From Ciborinia camelliae (taxonomy: Eukaryota > Ascomycota > Leotiomycetes > Helotiales > Sclerotiniaceae): 64,000 nt of DNA. The translations under genes were made by a program, and so were the position numbers. The first letter of the stretch is position 1. Each line of letters opens with the position of its first letter. The notes beneath the pieces are model-generated. The model searched no databases. It saw only the letters and a program-made list of their open reading frames with translations, and had not been told where the DNA came from. This document shows positions 53,515-64,000 of this stretch, one piece after another. The DNA lies in contig JANPYM010000009.1 in assembly GCA_025890175.1 (NCBI GenBank), positions 1,925,984 to 1,989,983 on the forward strand, in the 5' to 3' direction.

Positions 53515-56500
53515 TCACTTCAACCCAAACCCCTCACTCTCATGAACCGCCCTCCAAAGTTTCCCCTCCAACTTCTCTCTCGACGCATAGCGCCACAAAC
53601 TCAACATATTAAAGCAGGTCCTCGCCACCGGAAACCTCTCACTATCATCTCCCAGACAACTCAATTTGATAACCAAACTCGTGGCGCCCATGGCCGGAAT
53701 ACAAGAACTGCCTGTGATAAAGCTCAAAAGTTTTCTCTGATCCTTCGGATCCGCTCTTTGGAAGGATTCCCAAAACCACTGGATGACGGGTTCGCGTTCG
53801 GCTGCATTGGGTGCGCCCCAATTGTCGCATACGGATACGGCACGCAGAGAAGTGATGTCGAGGGGTTCGTCGGATCCCCGGATCAAAAGTTCGATTTCTT
53901 CGGGCCGGAAGAGTGATAATGCGTTTCCTCCACAGACCGTAAAGAATCCCCGTTTAAAAGGTTCGAATTGTCGAGCCACGGCATTGTCTAAAAGATACCG
54001 TACGTACAGGTCTACAAACTCTCGTCGGTTGGCATTCGTGACTGGTTTCTTGCCACCGTCAGGACAGAGAGGCACTTGTATCGTTTGTCCGTAGCGATCA
54101 ACATCTGCTACAAAATCCCGACAGAAGGTAGCCTCAACATCCCCATCGAATTCGAGGAGTTGTCTCAGACCATGAGCTAGAGCCGGCCGATATTCGCTTA
54201 GATCTTCTAGTGAATACGACATAGAGGGTTTCGCATGCGATGTTGCACCAGGCGCTGCAGCAGGGGCAGAAGCAAGCAATTTTCGAAATGCAAAAGGGGG
54301 AAGCGCCACATCAAGAATAGTCGAATTGTAGATGGCCAAACCAAGTACAACCCCGACAAGAAAGTATTGATCGGTTGTCTCAAAGCTATTAGGGTTGAAG
54401 TAGCAGAAATGAGAGTCCTCATCGTATGAGAACATGCCTAATTACTGTTAATTGCCATTTCGGATTACATCAGGCTGAGGAGAATACATACCATGATCAG
54501 GATTAAAGACATCCCTCACCAGCAGAAGAAACCATTCTTTCCTCAATCCACCGGCATCAATACCCTCTTCGCCCCTAAATTCTATCCTCAATCCTTTCTT
54601 GATTTCCTCACCACCAGTCCCCACAACCTCACTAACCCCTTTCAAGCTATCCTCAACCAAACACTCTCGTCTGACTTTCAAAAGAAGATACTGATTGACA
54701 TTTTTACGTGTCATGATACTATTAAAGAACGCTTCTCTCGCCTTCACTTCCATTTGACGACGAGCATCATGCTCCATGATTTGAATCTTTGCCCAAATGC
54801 TAAGGAAAAATGGATATTGGCAAAAGGCAAATTTACTACGTTTACCTTCCCAAGCTTCAAAATCCGCGACTAGATCGGAATAATCCAGTAAGGTGTTGTA
54901 AAAATGGCTTGTCGGTAACATCTGTCCATGCGCAGCCAGAGCTCTAATGGGAGTTCCTATACTATGCTCCGTACTTTTTGACTGATGGTCGGCTGGCGAT
55001 TGAACGCTACTTATTAACTTGCCCTTTCTATGTAGCCCACTATTGTTGGCCGAGAAAAGAAGTGCCATCACTCTAGCAGCTGCCTTAATTTGCCAATCAT
55101 CACTATATACTACGGCCTTCAGCTTCGTCTCCTTTTTCTTACTGGTACTCTGTCCAGCTTGAAGAGCCGCATGAAAAGCCGCAACATTATTATGAGATGC
55201 AGAAGCACTAATTTGAGGAATCAACCCAGAGGTCATATCGGGTTTACCGACCTCGCGAGGCTTCCCATGTTGCCTAGTAAGCCTGTAAGTGACAAAGCTG
55301 CCAACCAATTCTGTGGTGCGCTGAAAATGACCTTCTGGATACCTGGCGAACCATGAAACTATATGATGGTGACATTCATTCGGAGTATTTGATAGTAATC
55401 CCACAATTCGCTTGATAATTCCCGAGTGTTGACCAGATGCTCCTTTTGTCGCATTTGGCGGTGGTTTGGAAGAAGGCAGGTGTCCTCTAGCTTTGGGAAG
55501 ATTGAAATCACCCGCTTCGGGTCTCTGATCATTCGGCGGCACCCTTGATCCTGTATTTCTGGATGGCGCACTGCTTCCAGGGTACAGGAGAGGATTAGCT
55601 AGGATAATCAAAAGAAAGCGAAGATTATCAGGTTCTTTCAGAGGACGTCCGGGACGTTTCAATAGGCCCTCTGTAGCCTTCAATAAAGTTCTCTGAAGAT
55701 GTGATTGGGCCTCCGTGATCGTATCCTCAATCTCAACAAGCTCTCCATCAGTGGGGGCTTGCAAAACTGGGCTGGATCGACGTGATATCAAGTCCTCTAG
55801 TTTGCGATGCCAAATCCTTCCCGGATTCGATACAATGTGATACCATTCATTGAGGTCAGGCCAGTCGATACGAGGCGATTTAACTGTGGTGAGATCGCAG
55901 TGAGGATTCGTACGTATTGTGTCTCCAGGCCTCTGAGCACGGTTCTTCTCGGGGGTTTCTTTCTGGTTTCCAGTCCACCAAGAGCCATTCTCCGCAATAT
56001 CTCCCAACATCAACATTCTAGGATCGAGTTCTTCCAGAGGAGTCTCTGATTGTGGGTCATTTTCGTCTGGAATGGTGGCCATGAAAGTCTTCAAACCGCT
56101 CTGACTTCCTCCTTTAGGGTTGGGATTTTGCCGCGTAGTACTGAATGAAGTATTGATACAATCGAATTGGCTAAACGATGCTATAATATATTCTTCCAAA
56201 GGTCGAAAGAGATTTTTGGCAACATTGTCTTGTTTTCCGTGCATAGTTTCATCGAATTTGCTTGGCGGATTTGGAGGACTTCTACTTGGCTGTGGAATAG
56301 CTAACGGTCTAACGTAGGTACCAGAGCCCATTCGATCACGTTTTTCCATATGGGTGCCAAGAAAACTTCCAGGGGATGAAGTTGAGTACGGTATCGAGCG
56401 CGGTCCTGGTTGTTTGTGAATGTCCATGCCAGGGCGATCTCCAGGCGTTTTCCCGTGTCCAGGAGGGGGAGGTCTAATAGGAACTGCTTGTGAACCTGGT

Positions 56501-57328
56501 GGATTTGTGAAATTTCTAGACTCGTATTCTTGTGGGGATTCCGTAATCGCAAATGTAGGTGATCGTGGCGAAGTTGACAATATATTCGAGGCATCGGTTT
56601 CGTCGTGCTTTAGTCGATTGATCAGGTAGGTAGTTATACATCTTTCCGCCAGTCTCCGAGTTTTCTCAACAGATAACGGCGCAACTATAAAAGTCAGAGA
56701 TGCACCCTTCAATAACTTATCCCGCTCCCTACATACCTCTAGAAACTTGAGGTTTATTCAACCCTGGGAAAGTCGTAGACTTCCCCCCTCCAGGCAGTTT
56801 GCGCCCATCGTTCGGAGCCGGTATATATGGTTGAAGATCATTCACCGTCGTACAAACTTTGCATCTAAACACATCGAGTTCTTTCGGCCAACTCACGCTC
56901 GCATTGCAAGTCATACACTTTCCCGTCAAGAAATCCTTATCTGGCACTCTCGAGGACCTGCCCCCTGTATTCTTTTCCGGCGATACATCGTCATCATCAT
57001 CATCATCAAAAAAGCCAACGCCAGGAGGTGCCGGCGCACTCCCCTTCTTCTTGCTGTTAAATAGCGATGGAAAGGGATGGCTCATAGATCTCCCATGGCT
57101 CGAAGTCGGTTTGGAGGAACTCGAACCCGAGGGACCTGGTCGACTCTGCTGAGCACCCGTAATTAAAGTTGGAATACCATAAGCATTATCCAAGATATCC
57201 GCCTCTGTAATCCTAGCTCTCCCTCGATTTTTCGACGGCGATTCTGGTGCTGGGCCAACTGTAGCAATGCTCGAGCTAGATTCAACCCGCGGGTTCGAAT
57301 TGAGTAGGCGACTAGACCAAGGTGCCAT
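53515..57328 (-). CDS. HUL4: HECT E3 ubiquitin ligase Hul4
   Basis: Exons 56737-57328, 54492-56684 and 53515-54437 (introns of 52 and 54 nt) give 1235 residues. Joins read NKPQVSRVAPLSVEKTRRL and FNPDHGMFSYDEDSHFCYF, both smooth. The N-terminus has a zinc-ribbon-like module, CMTCNASVSWPKELDVFRC and a second CxxC (CKVC), near residues 145-168, after a poly-Asp run. A long, partly disordered middle follows. The C-terminal HECT domain (from about residue 870) has GIDAGGLRKEWF, QYFLVGVVLGLAIYNST, the RPEEIELLIRGS region and the catalytic Cys in FPVARTCFNMLSLWRY, with the terminal EGFGLK. Yeast Hul4 works in nuclear protein quality control with Tom1-like ligases; nuclear location here is inferred. 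Confidence 0.93.
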
Positions 57329-58316
57329 TTTATATTTTCAAACTGTCTGCGAAGTGCAGGCGTTCTAGTTTGACCATCGGGTCCTCCAAAAGTATCTGCG
57401 AGTTGTTTGCGATGTTGCGATGTTGTGTTAGGGCAGCAGTGCAATGCAGTTCCCTTCTCGTGTATATCCAAGCTTTCTTTTGTTTTCGTAATCGATAGTC
57501 CGTCCGTTCGTGCTTGAGTTTTAGGGGGGGAAAGGTCGTAAGTTCTTTCCTAAAACTTCCTTTTACGAATCAGCATATAATTATTAGTGAATGTTAAATT
57601 ATATTTTCGACCTTCGCTCCGAAAGGGGGGTTCTCTCACAACGCACATGGATTGTTTATTTACCATTGTCGTATAGTCGTATAAACATATACTGTAATCT
57701 TGCAGGTTTATCTCAGTACATGTTGAGATTGATATGTACCTAGTTATCCCCACAGAAATGCGTGGGTTTGATGGACTAATTTATGCATAATTGGGGGTTT
57801 GAATGTCTCTGTTCGTTTCATGAAACCCATGAACATTATCATTCGTAGGAATGATTTAAAAGCGGAAGCGCTATTGCTTTGCCAAGAAAAGAGAAATCTT
57901 CCTAGTTCATAAGAAGAAAGAGAGGAAGAATGAATACGAGGCATGTTGATTTGAGGTTTGTGTTGGTTGTGTTAGATCTACCGTAGTTTGTGAGATTTTA
58001 AAATTTGTTATGAAATACAGATGGGGAGGCGAGATGATATGCAGTAAAATAATCCCGTCTTGGCTGCTAACATTTCAGAATTGACGTGAAAGTTGATCAA
58101 CAACGTATTCGCATTTTCACTTGTCACAGAACAAGGTATCCAGGAGGCCATGATACTTTCACATTGTGGAAGATTCGTAAATTCATAAAAGTTTTGGGTA
58201 TGATGGAAAAGCAATGCATTTTTGCATTAACTACCAGTGCGCCATTAGGCCATAAAACAATCCATACATCCCACTGCCGAAGCAAGCAACAACACGCAAC
58301 CAGCCCCTGATTACAT
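57329..58316. other. Intergenic, HUL4 to eL15
   Basis: About 1 kb: HUL4 promoter at the left, 3' region of the eL15 gene at the right. No gene seen. Confidence 0.55.
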
Positions 58317-59168
58317 CTATCTGTATCTTTGCAAGTTGAGGGTGTTGTGCTTCTTCCAGGTCTTTCTGCGGCCAGCGGTGGTCTTGTTGAATCCGTGACC
58401 CTTTCCGAGACCACGGGACTTCTTTCCGGTGGCAGTCAATCCACGAGATTCGCGGTGCTTGTGGACTGGGTTGACGATCCAGTTGATACGGGGATCGCGG
58501 CGGATGGCCTTGTGTTGAGGGTCAACGAGGATGATCTCGAAGTACTTGTAGGTGGAGTCTTGGTTGATCCAGTATGAGTTCAAGACTCTCAAGTTGGCGC
58601 AACGACGACCGACACGCTCCTCAGCAGTGGACTTGAGGGATCTTTGGTACTTAAGTTGGTTAACACCCTGGTTGGTTGGCTTTCCTGTAATGCGAAAATT
58701 TTGTTAGTAAATCCGAAACATCTTCACGAAACCATTTTCCACCCATCCCAACGGAATAGAGACACAACATACCGTAGGTGGCACCCTTTGGAACTGGGCG
58801 CTTGCGACCACCACGACGAACACGGACACGGTAGATAACGTATCCTTGCTTGGCCTTGTAACCGAGACGGCGGGCCTTGTCTGGACGAGATGGGCGGGAA
58901 GCACGGTGGACGACGTTCAATTGTCGGAGCTATATTATGCACTCTCAGCTAAGTTCAACGAGTGTATAGCAGAGACATCAAAGATGTCCACAATATTCCA
59001 ATTTGCTTGTCCGAGGACCAAATTTTCGAATAATTGAAGCCGATCGAGGATCGTCTCTTGGGGTCGTAGTTTTTATCTTACCTCCCAGCATCGTACACGG
59101 AGAAGGAATCGAAGCACATCAGATTGCTTCTTCTTCTGGATTTCCTCGAGATATTTAAGAGCACCCAT
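58317..59168 (-). CDS. RPL15: Cytosolic large-subunit ribosomal protein eL15
   Basis: Structural protein of the 60S subunit. Exons 59082-59168, 58773-58929 and 58317-58684 (introns of 152 and 88 nt) give 203 residues, as in other eukaryotes. Nearly every segment is family-typical: [115 protein letters not shown] and the terminal [12 protein letters not shown]. As is common for fungal ribosomal protein genes, the first intron lies close to the start codon. It is the best-conserved protein in the window and a good anchor for placing the species. Confidence 0.97.
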
Positions 59169-60042
59169 CTGTTTGGAGAATATCTCATGTTAGTATTGGC
59201 CCTCTGAAAAAAGACCAAACCGCGGTAAAGGTCGGAAGAAAATTCGAAAAAAGACACCCAATTCAGATCAACATCTGCAATTCTAGAAACTCGTTCCTCA
59301 TCGCAAATGCCCAATCGAAAGTATATCTTCGTAAGAATTCGATTTACTGACCTTGATTGATTTTGGGAGTTGTCGGTGGCTCGGGAGTTGTCGATTGTCG
59401 TTGGTCGTAGAGTGGAAGAAAAGTTCGAGGTGATTTTCAAAAATCACTTCGTGCGGGAGGAATAATTTTAGCGCGTTCGGGTAAGTTTATGCCTTTATTA
59501 TTAGGCACCTATCAACAATTTCTCCACCTGCATTTTTTTTGACCTCACTCACCTGGGAAATTTCTACAATGATGCCGGGCATCATTCATCAAATAATTAT
59601 AAAATCATTTCTTCAACTCATAGTCCAGAAGTTTAACGAGAAAGATGTTGATGACATAGTGTAGTCCTCAAATTATCCATCTCTCTCAAAATTATCTCAC
59701 ATTTTCTGCTCATCTCATACTTTGAGACGAGAGCCTATTAGGCCTTTGGCAATATGCAACCCAAAAGATTCGAGTCTACGGCAGCATCAGATGATATTGA
59801 TGATGTGTTTCAGCAATGTTCTGAGGACGGGAGTAATTGTATGGTATATTATATTGCGATGAAGTTTCTTTTATAGCTAGTATTAACGTCTTAAAAGACG
59901 GTGGAAGATAGATAGTATGATAGTACAGCTAGGTTGTACCAATAGCTAATATAGCGAAGTTTGAAAATAAAATAAAACAACAAACGAAATCCCTTAACAA
60001 GTCCTGTTTCCTCTCTGTGATCTTCTCTCTGCTCATCACCAT
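59169..60042. other. Intergenic, eL15 promoter region
   Basis: 0.9 kb. One short ATG frame at 59754 (about 40 codons, MQPKRFESTAASDDIDDVFQ) has no supporting evidence. No other gene seen. Confidence 0.5.
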
Positions 60043-61211
60043 TCAAGCACCTCTCTCAAAAGCCTTAAGCAACTTCCTATTCGCCCTATCATGTTTCTTC
60101 GCCTCCTTGCCCCAACCAATCGCATCCCCCCCATCAACAACCGGGTAGAATTTCTTCTGGACTTCAATCTCATCAAAGTCCATGATATCCGGCTTCGAAG
60201 CATTCATAACACACTCGAATTTATTGATTCCGACCGTCTTTCCCAGCTCAAGCATCTTGGCAATATGTTCATCCTCTTTACCCCATTCATTCCCAAGTAA
60301 TCCGTTAAAGTCCTTCGCGACATTCTTTTCAGCAAGCTTGTCGAAGTGAGAAATTACTTCCAAAGCCTTTGTAATAAGGTGTTGTCCCTTTTTATGCGTC
60401 AAGGAGAAATCATTCACGTCATTCTCATGCTTCGCATCCACTTTCTTGACTCTGAATGGCCCCGACAACGCATAAGAGGCTTGAAACTCCTCCAAGAACT
60501 TCTTATCCTCGACCAAACTATTTCAATCAGTAGGCAGATACACCATTTCCAAGAAAAAGAATGTATACTCACGCCTCATTCTCAAACTCCCCCACCAACT
60601 TCCTAACCCCCTCTGCATCCCTCTCCACACCCTTCACAAACTTCTCCATAAACTGCGCTTTCGCTCTCTCCGCACTCTTCTTTTTCCTCCTCTCAAGATT
60701 GTCGAGTTCTAGGAATTCACTTTGAATCAAACGCATCAGTATCCAGTTTTCCATCAAAAGCAAACGCAATCAAAGTAAAACCAAGAGTACTCGCTCAATA
60801 AACAAACATACTTGCTCTCGTCTCGTCCCGGATCCTCACCATATTCATCCTCATCTTCATCTTTCCCCAACTCTCTCAGTTCCCTCACACTAACCCGAAC
60901 AGGCTCCGACATTCTTGCTTGCTTCTTCTCCTTCTCCTTCCCCTTCCCCTTCCCATCTCTCTTCACCTTTTTCTCATCATCATACCCATCCACAACACCA
61001 TCCCCATCCTCATCCTCCCCATCCTCCTCCCCATCCAATCCGTCCAATCCACCCAACTCATATTTCCTCGCCTTAAACCTAGAATTCGGCAAGTCGCCTT
61101 TCGCGTCTCAAAAAACCCCACGTTAGAAAAAGATACCCAGACCAAAAACAATCATGCAATACCCCTCATGGACGACTTACCCTCAGATTTGCGTTTTGGT
61201 TTGCTGACCAT
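60043..61211 (-). CDS. Hypothetical charged, coiled-coil protein (likely nuclear)
   Basis: Four exons (61181-61211, 60812-61106, 60573-60719, 60043-60517; introns of 74, 92 and 55 nt) join in phase to 315 residues. I do not recognise the family. The N-terminus MVSKPKRKSEDAKGD has a nuclear-type basic motif, then acidic (GLDGEEDGEDEDGDG) and Lys/Glu blocks (KVKRDGKGKGKEKEKKQ). A helical segment follows (ELDNLERRKKKSAERAKAQF) that would form a coiled coil. The C-terminal half looks folded (GPFRVKKVDAKHENDVNDF … HFDKLAEKNVAKDF … KFYPVVDGGDAIGWG) and ends in a basic helix. The composition suits a nucleolar or chromatin protein, which is inference only. Confidence 0.75.
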
Positions 61212-62975
61212 GATTGATATTTGCTATGAAAACTGTGGATGAATGATCGAATCGATGAATAGGTATTTGAAGAAGAATCGGTATCGGGACGAATGATCAA
61301 TGACAAATCAACTCTTAAGATTCCTCAAAATCAAAATCAAATCCTCTCTCTCTCCATAAAATTGAAGGTGAAAATTGGTCGAGGAAAGTGAAGTGAAGTG
61401 AAGTGAGTGAGAGCAGACTAGCAAAAGCAAAGCAAACCAAACCAAACACGCGCCACAAAAGGAAGGAACCACCCACCTCGTTCCTTCCTTCATTAGGTAG
61501 GTTCTTTCCCCTCTCACCACAACCACAACCACAACCATAATCACCATAATCACCACAACCACTATCAACAAAAAAAAGCGACAAAACCCCCCCCCCAGCA
61601 GGCCCCCCCTCCCTACCTAAGAAGAAGAGAAGCGAAGAGAAGAGAAGAGAAAAAACAAGAAAAAATAAGAAACCCCACACCATAGAGTTATTTATTACAG
61701 GAGGACCTGTATCGGACCGGACCGTCTCCCTCCATCCAGTATCATACTAGATAGGTAGATAGGTATTTAAAATCTATACACCACAAAGTTATGGTATACA
61801 TATATATACATACATAGTACATACATAGTACATACTCTACTTTTCAATTCTAATATATATTTATTGATAAAGACAAAAACAAAGAAAGTACGATGAAGTA
61901 CGATGCCGTAGGTATTTAAGATTTTATAATATAGAAAGAGTACGTGGGTTTCAGGAGTCCGAGTTTGATATGGGGGCTGTTGGTAATCTCATAGATTTCG
62001 ATTGCATCTACTACACACCACATACACAGTGTCACATCACAAATCAAACAGTACACATCAGAAATAGCAAACCAGTGTATGAATTGTCATTTCCGCTACC
62101 GAATCCCCATCCATATCCCCTATGCCTATAAACATGCATCAAATAGGATTCCATTCCATCCGCGATTCGATTCCCAACGGACTTAAAATCGCAGCAGAAG
62201 AGAAACACAAAAGAAAAGGCAACAATCTGGAAGGTACGAAGTCAGAAAGAGAAAAAAAAACATGCATCCATCCATTATCCTTTGCAAATTTACCCAATTT
62301 CTTTTTCCCCACTTGACACCGCCGGATTTTGAAAGATCTATCTATCAATGGAGTTCTTGAAACTTGTTTTTTCGTGAAGTCGTGGTAACGCGTCAAGCTG
62401 CCGCAATCGAAAGACGCTAAGGTGTAGTTTCCCAAACCAACTGAGAACAAAAAGAGTATCGACGAAGAGAAGAAGAAAAGAAAACTATGTCCAGTATGCT
62501 GTGTACGAATCCTATGCCTGTCTCCGATTATGTAGTAAATCCAGAAGAATCCCGAGGTCTGAATGAATCCTTCTCAATTATCCTCTATGATCAAGTTGCA
62601 AAGAAAATGTAGTGGTTTCGAAGAGGTCGTCCTAGTATGTCTTCATAGTTCCTGGCCCATAAAAACAATGCACCATTTCGTGCAACACAATGTGAAAATA
62701 AAACAAACGAATGTGTAGTAGATGAGCATGTTCGTCGAGAACATGCAAGAAATTAGGAACAGGGCCGATGGGGAAGGGCATCTGTGGTATATTACAAAAG
62801 CAAAATGTATCTAGTCTCCAGTTCTGTAGGAGTGTCCCGGTTGGTAACTCGCCTTCTGGAAATGAAAAGGGGTATCAAAACCAGAGGCGAAGTTTAGTGA
62901 TTCTTATGGAATTTCTCGCGGTTTTCCAAAAGAACAAAGTCAAGAACATGCGTATGGTATGATCGAAAGATAAAC
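61212..62975. other. Gene-free stretch, 1.75 kb
   Basis: Low-complexity blocks: GTGAA repeats near 61390-61410, CCACAA/CACAACC runs at 61520-61560, homopolymer C runs near 61590-61612, GAAGAGAAG at 61622-61650, and TATA/TACATA runs near 61800-61840. TAGG-type blocks occur near 61496 and 61755. No supported ORF. Confidence 0.6.
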
Positions 62976-64000
62976 TTAACGAGTTCCCATGGACAAGCCT
63001 TGAAAAGCTCCAATCCAGCCGTCAGATTGACCAACGAGTCCACCTTGTCGGCCATATTCGCTACCATCATGGGTTGGTGTAGTACCATGAGGAGATGGAA
63101 ATCGACCGGGTGTCTGGTAATCGGCCGTATTTGCGAAACCAGCATACGGGTCGATCATTGAAGGAACGTACGCACTCGTAGTACCGGCATTTCTGGTAGC
63201 ACCAAACGGAGAGTATCCATAAGTATAACCTTGAGGCTGGAATCCAGGAGCCGCTGCGGAGCTTCTGTCCAAAGTCGACTGGAATGGCTGAGCGAAGACA
63301 CCTTGATATCCTCGACCAGCTTGTGTCGTATTGTATGTTTGGGCCTGTTCGGTCTGTTGTGGTCGACGCTCACTTGGTGTGGTTCTGTTGACACCTACAG
63401 CTCCAGGTCCAATACCACTTGGTGCTTGCAAGCCAAGTGCAGGACTTGCGAAAGAAGCAGGATTGATCGCAGACATCCAAATTCTCGTCTTGTATACTTT
63501 GAACAAGTCGGTGACAAGAGAGTTGAAGTTGATATAGGCATCCGCAAAGTAATAAAATGTAAGCTTCTTCCAATCCCTAGATTTGAAGAGGTAAGCTTGT
63601 GTCATCGGATTAGTCAGTGTCATTAGTTGACTTACATCTGGAATTCTGCATCCAAAATCTCCATGTGTAGACCATGTTCCTTCACTTTTTGCGTACAAAC
63701 ACGCTTGGCCTTTGCTTCATTTCCTTCCTTGTCACGTAAAGCTTGTATTTCATGGTTCTGGGCAAGGCGTTTGATGATCTTGGGCTTGATCTCTCCTGGA
63801 TTAGGTTCTTGCATGCCATGCTGACTTGGTGGACCCATGCCTCCTACAGCACTTCCTTGCATACCATTAGCAGCAGCCATTAAGCCGGCACCGGTTCCAT
63901 CAGTATTGCCTACAGCACTCTGAGAGTACATCATAAGCCACTTGTAATGTTCTTCGGCATAATGCTCCTTGAGTTCTTTGGCAGTAGCCCAGTCCACGTT
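62976..64000 (-). CDS. PSP1 C-terminal domain protein (5' end outside window)
   Basis: Partial gene. The visible exons are 63636-64000 (open at the window edge) and 62976-63576, joined across a 59-nt intron (GTAAGT/TCTAG) as LDAEFQMDWKKLTFYYFADA. The run AKAKRVCTQKVKEHGLHMEI … LDAEFQ … KLTFYYFADAYINFNSLVTD … YKTRIWM is the PSP1 C-terminal domain, also known from bacterial YaaT and trypanosomatid RNA-binding proteins. Fungal Psp1 is linked to RNA-granule and polymerase-suppressor phenotypes. After the domain comes a disordered tail of about 150 residues rich in Gly, Gln, Tyr, Ser and Pro (GFQPQGYTYGYSPFGATRN), prion-like in composition. The real N-terminus lies to the right of the window. Confidence 0.82.

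Noticed and set aside
52922..53545. 207-codon plus-strand ORF ending in His runs
   Set aside because: It arises from CATCAC and ACCGAC repeats and overlaps the 3' end of HUL4.
1..64000. CRISPR arrays, bacterial operons or ribosome binding sites
   Set aside because: The tandem repeats lack unique spacers, and gene structure is clearly eukaryotic with introns.

Overview
This is a 64 kb piece of a filamentous ascomycete nuclear genome. The evidence is short GT-AG introns (about 46-165 nt) with CTRAY-like branch points, mitochondrial and nucleolar housekeeping genes typical of Pezizomycotina, and fungal-specific families (DMATS prenyltransferase, Dsc3, GEP3, LaeA-like methyltransferase). A leotiomycete is my best guess, but it rests on gene style and not on a marker. 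About 23 protein genes, one tRNA and one or two gene relics are supported. Exon joins were made by hand from splice signals and reading phase, so lengths are of predicted products.

Layout. 0-10 kb: a 2.3 kb gene-free repeat region, a Ser/Thr/Pro-rich hypothetical protein, a Y-family DNA polymerase (iota type) with a 12-nt microexon, then an AT-rich tract with a duplicated tRNA neighbourhood. 10-20.5 kb: elongator tRNA-Met, a cupin, COX11, an F-box protein, a low-complexity stretch with an assembly gap, an FAD oxidoreductase and the v-SNARE VTI1. 21.5-39 kb: a run rich in secondary-metabolism-type enzymes (P450, LaeA-like methyltransferase, aminotransferase, SDR, DMATS prenyltransferase, small Rossmann protein), broken up by DSC3 and a rhodanese (TrhO-like) protein. 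39-45 kb: a decayed gene, then prohibitin-1 and QCR8 head to head, then NHP2. 45-57 kb: a repeat-containing hypothetical protein, the mitochondrial GTPase GEP3 head to head with an L51/S25/CI-B8-fold mitoribosomal protein, and the HECT ligase HUL4. 58-64 kb: ribosomal protein eL15, a charged hypothetical protein and a PSP1-domain protein cut by the window edge.

How genes relate. Two short divergent promoters each pair mitochondrial genes (PHB1/QCR8 and GEP3/MRP49), and GEP3 is named for its genetic interaction with prohibitin. NHP2 and eL15 serve ribosome production; Dsc3 and Hul4 serve ubiquitin pathways.

The most interesting signals are two candidate microexons (12 nt and 3 nt), a truncated tRNA copy whose changes are all C-to-T or G-to-A yet keep the anticodon stem paired, a small inverted-repeat element with the core AGTCCGGACT, and a TACCTAGGTA-type motif scattered through the intergenic DNA.
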